This document shows positions 61,109-64,000 of a stretch of DNA of 64,000 bases, in pieces. Positions within the stretch are counted from its first letter, which is position 1. Every line of letters starts with the position of its first letter. The translations under genes were made by a program, and so were the position numbers. The notes beneath the pieces are model-generated. The model saw only the letters and a program-made list of their open reading frames with translations, was not told the origin of the DNA and searched no databases. The stretch is taken from NCBI RefSeq assembly GCF_006439055.1, contig NZ_RCZC01000002.1:216106-280105 (forward strand). Direction: 5' to 3'. Source of the stretch: Sphingomonas glacialis (GTDB taxonomy: Bacteria > Pseudomonadota > Alphaproteobacteria > Sphingomonadales > Sphingomonadaceae).

Positions 61109-62763
61109 GCGCGTGGTTCCAGCGATACGATCCGGTCGGCGATCGCCGCCAGCACCGCGCTGTGCGTCGCGATCAGCGTGGTGCTGCCCCGGCAGGCGGC
61201 ACGGATCGTCTCGACCAGCGCGGCTTCGCCCGCCTGATCGAGATGCGCGGTCGGTTCGTCGAGCAACAGGACCGCACTCGGCTTGAGCAGCGCGCGCGCG
61301 AGCGCGATCCGCCGGATCTCGCCCCCCGACAATCCCCCGCCGCGCGCATCGATCGGCGCATCGAGCCCGCGCGCAGCGAGCATCGGCCCAAGTCCCGCGC
61401 GAAGCGCCGCCTGCTCGATCTCGTCCGCCGTCGCGGTGGGCCAGGCGAGCGCGATATTGGCGCGCAGCGTCGCCGGGATGATCAGCGGTGTCTGGCCGAC
61501 CCATGCGGACGCCGCGGCAAGCGAGATCTCCGCGCCGAGATCGACGCCGTCGATCGTCACCCGCCCCGCGCTGAGCGGCGCAAGCCCGAGCAGGAGGTGC
61601 AGCAGACTGCTCTTCCCGCTCCCCGACGGGCCGACCACCGCGACGATCTCACACGGGGCGATATCGATCGAGACATTGGCTATCGCAGGGGCATCGCTCC
61701 CGGGATAGGCGATCGCAACGTCCGTCAGGGTAATCCGCGGCGCCGTCTCGGGCGCAAGCGCTGCAACCGTCACGCCCGGCGGCGCGAACAGCACGTCGGG
61801 AAAGCGCTCGACCGCCGTCTGTGCGGCCTGCTTGTCGTGATAGGCTGCCGCCAGCCGCCGCATCGGCAGATAGAATTCGGGCGCCAGCGCGAGGACGAAG
61901 AAGGCGCGCGCCAGATCGAGCTTCTCGGGAACCGGGAAGGGCAGCAAGCCAAGCAGGTTGAACCCGGCATAGACCGCGACCAGCGCGACCGACAGAGCCG
62001 CGAAGAATTCGAGCGACGCCGAGGACAGGAAGGCGACGCGCAGCACGCGCATCGTGCGCAGCGCAACATCGTCTGACGCGGTGCCGAGCCGCTCGGCCTC
62101 GCGCTGCTCGCCGCCGAACGCGAGCAGGATCGGCAGTGCGCGGATACGGTCGGCGAACAGGCCCGACAGCCGCGACAGCGCACCGAACTGCCGCCGCGAT
62201 TCCTCCGCCGCGGCGCCGCCGGCGAGGATCATCGCGGCGACGAACGGAATGAGCGTTATGCCGAGGATCGCGGCCGCGATCGGGCTGGCGATCGCGGTCA
62301 CGGCGAGCACCAGCAGCGGCGCCAGCGCACCGGCGGACCGCGCCGGGAGGAAGCGCGCGACATAGCCGTCGAGCGCTTCGACCTCGTCGACGCAGGTCGC
62401 CAGCAGCGTGCCCGTCGTCGCGCGTCCGCCCGGCGCGCGCGCCAGCAGATCGGTGACGAGCGCGGCGCGCACCCCGCGCTTGGTCCGCTGCGCCGCCTCC
62501 GCACCGATGCGCGCCGCGAGCAGCGCGCAGCCGCCGCGCACCATCCCGGCGGCGACGACCAGCACGACCCATGGCAACAGCGCGCCCCAGCCCGCCGCAA
62601 CCTGCACCACCGCGCCGGAGATTCCCGCAGCGAACCCGATTCCCGCCAGCGTGTCGCCGACCAGCAAGGCCGTCGCTGGCCAAAGCCGCGCAGCGGGCGG
62701 CACGATCCGCGCGAGACGCTGAACGGCGTCGAGGGGATCGGGGCGGGCGGAGATCGAGCGCAT
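61105..62763 (-). CDS. cydD: ABC exporter subunit CydD
   Basis: This 552-residue half-transporter has membrane helices to about 290 followed by an ATPase domain with Walker A VGPSGSGKSSLLHL, signature LSGGEIRRIALARAL, Walker B VLLLDEPTAHLDQ and H-loop IATHSA. It is the heterodimer partner of CydC. The start at ATG 62763 opens a cytoplasmic tail before the first helix, but no ribosome site is seen upstream. The TACGTA motif is only 36-51 bases away, so the mRNA may have a very short leader. It is divergent from the second quinone oxidoreductase. Confidence 0.93.
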   Translation of the reverse strand: MRSISARPDPLDAVQRLARIVPPAARLWPATALLVGDTLAGIGFAAGISGAVVQVAAGWGALLPWVVLVVAAGMVRGGCALLAARIGAEAAQRTKRGVRAALVTDLLARAPGGRATTGTLLATCVDEVEALDGYVARFLPARSAGALAPLLVLAVTAIASPIAAAILGITLIPFVAAMILAGGAAAEESRRQFGALSRLSGLFADRIRALPILLAFGGEQREAERLGTASDDVALRTMRVLRVAFLSSASLEFFAALSVALVAVYAGFNLLGLLPFPVPEKLDLARAFFVLALAPEFYLPMRRLAAAYHDKQAAQTAVERFPDVLFAPPGVTVAALAPETAPRITLTDVAIAYPGSDAPAIANVSIDIAPCEIVAVVGPSGSGKSSLLHLLLGLAPLSAGRVTIDGVDLGAEISLAAASAWVGQTPLIIPATLRANIALAWPTATADEIEQAALRAGLGPMLAARGLDAPIDARGGGLSGGEIRRIALARALLKPSAVLLLDEPTAHLDQAGEAALVETIRAACRGSTTLIATHSAVLAAIADRIVSLEPRA

Positions 62764-62798
62764 GGCGGCGGGGTAGAAAGCGCCGTCGCGCCGGCGAA

Positions 62799-62814
62799 TA
62801 CGTAATACCCCGTA
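62799..62814. promoter_or_regulatory. TACGTA/CCCGTA box in the cydD divergent promoter
   Basis: TACGTA-ATAC-CCCGTA reads well on both strands (minus: TACGGG-GTAT-TACGTA). It lies 36-51 bases before the cydD ATG and about 175-190 bases before the quinone oxidoreductase ATG. Confidence 0.5.
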
Positions 62815-62834
62815 GCGGCGCCGCGGCACCGGCT

Positions 62835-62852
62835 CCGTATAGACCCGTATGG
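62835..62852 (+). promoter_or_regulatory. second low-oxygen motif upstream of quinone oxidoreductase 2
   Basis: CCGTA-TAGA-CCCGTATGG contains two direct CCGTA half-sites. Its right half, ACCCGTATGGCG, is identical to the phosphoketolase promoter copy at 54233-54244. It lies 51 bases before the leader ORF at 62903. Confidence 0.5.
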
Positions 62853-62902
62853 CGCATCCGCGCGCCGCCGTGCTTCGATGTGTGCGGCAAAGGAACGAGT
62901 CG

Positions 62903-62992
62903 ATGATGAAGCGCGCATCCCCATCCCCACGATCGGTCGCGTCCGCTCGATCGATCGCCTCGCGCGCGTCCAGCCTGCGAAGCGTGCGATGA
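62903..62992 (+). CDS. putative 29-residue leader peptide coupled to quinone oxidoreductase 2
   Basis: An AAAGGA site (62889-62894) is well spaced for ATG 62903 (or 62906), the start of a 29-codon Ser/Arg-rich frame (MMKRASPSPRSVASARSIAS and nine more residues). Its TGA at 62990-62992 overlaps the ATG at 62989 as ATGA. The downstream gene has only a weak ribosome site of its own, so translation through this leader could supply it. The peptide resembles no family, and it may matter only for coupling. Confidence 0.4.
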   Translation: MMKRASPSPRSVASARSIASRASSLRSVR

Positions 62993-63672
62993 CCTGCGCC
63001 ACCGACGCCGACCCGGCCGACCTTCGCCACGTCGTGATCCTTGGCACGCCGAGCCCGAGCAGTTTCACCCATGCCGTCGCCGAAGCCTATTGCGCCGAAG
63101 TGCGCGAATGCGGCCAGGCGGCGGACCTGCGCGATCTCTATGCGATGGGGTTCAAGCCCCTGCTCAGCAATGCCGAGCGTTCGACCGCGCCGAACCATCA
63201 GCGCCCATCCGATGTCGCCGCCGAACTTGCCGTGCTCGACGGCGCCGCAGTGATCGCGCTCGTCTATCCGCTGTGGGTCGGGATGCCGCCCGCGATCATC
63301 AAGGGCTATATCGATCGGGTGTTCGGCGCCGGTTTCGACCAGGCCGCGCTGTGCCCCGATGAACCGATATCGCCGTTCACGGGCAAACGCCTGCTCAGCT
63401 TCAGCACATCGGCGTCGACCCGGCCGTGGCTTGAAGAACACGGTCAGTGGACGTCGATTTGCCAGGGGATCGACAGCTACCTCTCCTCGGTCTTCGCGCT
63501 CGTCGATGGCGGGCATGTCCATTTCGACTCGATCGTCGAAGGGGTCTCGGCGCAATATGTCCGCCAGTGCCTGTCCGACGTCCGCGAAACCGCCCGCCGC
63601 ACCTGCGCCGCCGTCCTCAGCGAGCGCCATGCGCGCCGCAACGAGGCGCGCCGCGTGCTGCTGGCCAGCTGA
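62989..63672 (+). CDS. NAD(P)H:quinone oxidoreductase-like flavoprotein (2)
   Basis: This 227-residue flavodoxin-fold protein is a paralogue of the product of 57898-58539. Shared landmarks are HVVILGTPSPSSFTHAV, RDLYAMGFKPLL, VYPLWVGMPPAIIKGYIDRV and LLSFSTS. I start it at ATG 62989 because the paralogue begins at the equivalent point; an in-frame ATG at 62878 would add 37 residues with no homologous counterpart. It is divergent from cydD and shares a promoter region with two TACGTA/CCCGTA motifs. Two-electron quinone reduction is inferred from family. Confidence 0.85.
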   Translation: MTCATDADPADLRHVVILGTPSPSSFTHAVAEAYCAEVRECGQAADLRDLYAMGFKPLLSNAERSTAPNHQRPSDVAAELAVLDGAAVIALVYPLWVGMPPAIIKGYIDRVFGAGFDQAALCPDEPISPFTGKRLLSFSTSASTRPWLEEHGQWTSICQGIDSYLSSVFALVDGGHVHFDSIVEGVSAQYVRQCLSDVRETARRTCAAVLSERHARRNEARRVLLAS

Positions 63673-63796
63673 TTCCGTCACCGGGCCACACCATCCGATG
63701 CCGCTCATCCCCCACGATCAGCCCGATACCGTCGCGCAGGATGGCGCCGCTGGCGCCCCCGGTCTAAGCTCGCCTGGGCGGCACGGAGTTGCGCAA

Positions 63797-64000
63797 GTGG
63801 CAGAACACAGACTCGTCCACATCGTCGATGATGAGGAAGCGATCCGCCGGTCGGCGAGCTTCATGCTCAAAACCTCAGGGTTCCTCGTCGAAACCTGGGC
63901 GTCGGGCGTCGAATTCCTTAAAGCGGCGCGGCATGCGGAGATGGGGTGCGTCTTGCTCGACGTGCGGATGCCCGAGATGGACGGACTCGAGGTCCAGCAG
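63797..64000 (+). CDS. FixJ-like response regulator, N-terminal part
   Basis: This frame runs off the right edge after 68 codons. The receiver domain reads LVHIVDDEEAIRRSASFMLK and CVLLDVRMPEMDGLEV, with the phospho-acceptor Asp in LLDVRMP. It is closely similar in pattern to FixJ, whose members carry a LuxR-type HTH beyond the receiver and activate microaerobic genes. GGAG at 63785-63788 supports GTG 63797; an in-frame ATG at 63698 is also possible. The output domain and any FixL kinase are outside the window. Confidence 0.85.
   Translation, partial: MAEHRLVHIVDDEEAIRRSASFMLKTSGFLVETWASGVEFLKAARHAEMGCVLLDVRMPEMDGLEVQQ

Noticed and set aside
62878-62988. N-terminal extension of quinone oxidoreductase 2 from ATG 62878
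   Set aside because: The paralogue at 58539 starts at the equivalent of 62989, the extension has no homologous counterpart, and no ribosome site precedes 62878.
1-64000. CRISPR arrays, insertion sequences, prophage genes, rRNA and tRNA genes
   Set aside because: I saw no regularly spaced repeats, transposase or integrase frames, phage structural genes, or tRNA T-loop/acceptor patterns. A covariance-model scan would be needed to exclude small RNAs.

Overview
The window is GC-rich alphaproteobacterial chromosome and most resembles a Sphingomonas or close relative. The grounds are dense gene packing, frequent 1-8 bp overlaps (ATGA, GTGA, TGATG), a FnrL-type cysteine spacing, an HWE-kinase bacteriophytochrome, a very large Gly/Pro-rich TonB-dependent receptor, and RND, bactofilin, RcnB, DUF4142 and phasin families common in that order. 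I found no rRNA, tRNA, insertion sequence, prophage or CRISPR array. The species call is inference from gene content.

Layout. 1-7240: a gene tail, a GNAT acetyltransferase, a secreted M20 peptidase, then a catabolic group (TetR/BetI-like regulator, Rieske oxygenase, phytoene-desaturase-like FAD oxidoreductase, APC permease). 7330-14888: the first low-oxygen block (cydABX, a 37-aa membrane protein, an Fnr regulator, ompW plus hemerythrin, hemN, a universal stress protein). 14906-21482: diguanylate cyclase, glutathione-dependent formaldehyde dehydrogenase, an LplT-like MFS transporter, the large TonB receptor and a small HTH protein. 21626-27531: a tripartite RND efflux operon. 27621-31532: GNAT, phasin, an unknown membrane protein, bactofilin and a GT-C-like membrane protein. 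31609-34954: pyruvate dehydrogenase E2 and E3 with a thioesterase and a small membrane protein between them. 35095-50036: mixed housekeeping genes (Usp, M28 peptidase, RcnB, MsrC, ArfB, the YbbAP-type ABC transporter with TesA, XthA, a UbiB-like kinase, DCC and DUF427 proteins, a Tat-type SDR, DUF4142). 50520-53159: bacteriophytochrome kinase. 53216-64000: the second low-oxygen block (phosphoketolase, acetate kinase, two NAD(P)H:quinone oxidoreductase paralogues, a second universal stress protein, cydDC, and the start of a FixJ-like response regulator).

How the genes work together. The two low-oxygen blocks are complementary. One encodes cytochrome bd oxidase and the other the CydDC exporter needed to assemble it. 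Each carries one of two closely paralogous universal stress proteins. Oxygen-independent heme synthesis (hemN), an oxygen-binding hemerythrin, an OmpW porin and an ATP-yielding phosphoketolase/acetate kinase bypass complete a microaerobic programme. Two near-palindromic Fnr boxes (12608-12621, perfect; 10560-10573, one mismatch) lie by hemN/ompW and by fnr. A second motif, about TACG(GG/TA)-N4-CCC(G/C)(T/A), recurs upstream of cydA, phosphoketolase, both quinone oxidoreductases and cydD. The FixJ-like regulator at the right edge is a candidate reader of it. This dual-input regulon is the most interesting feature of the window.

Two multi-hairpin elements (35572-35673, near perfect; 4211-4322, degenerate) look like REPIN-type repeats. 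Several gene starts are unusual: an APC permease without a usable ATG/GTG/TTG at its expected N-terminus, a conserved small gene whose frame extends to a CTG, and a 29-codon leader ORF that ends in an ATGA overlap with a quinone oxidoreductase.
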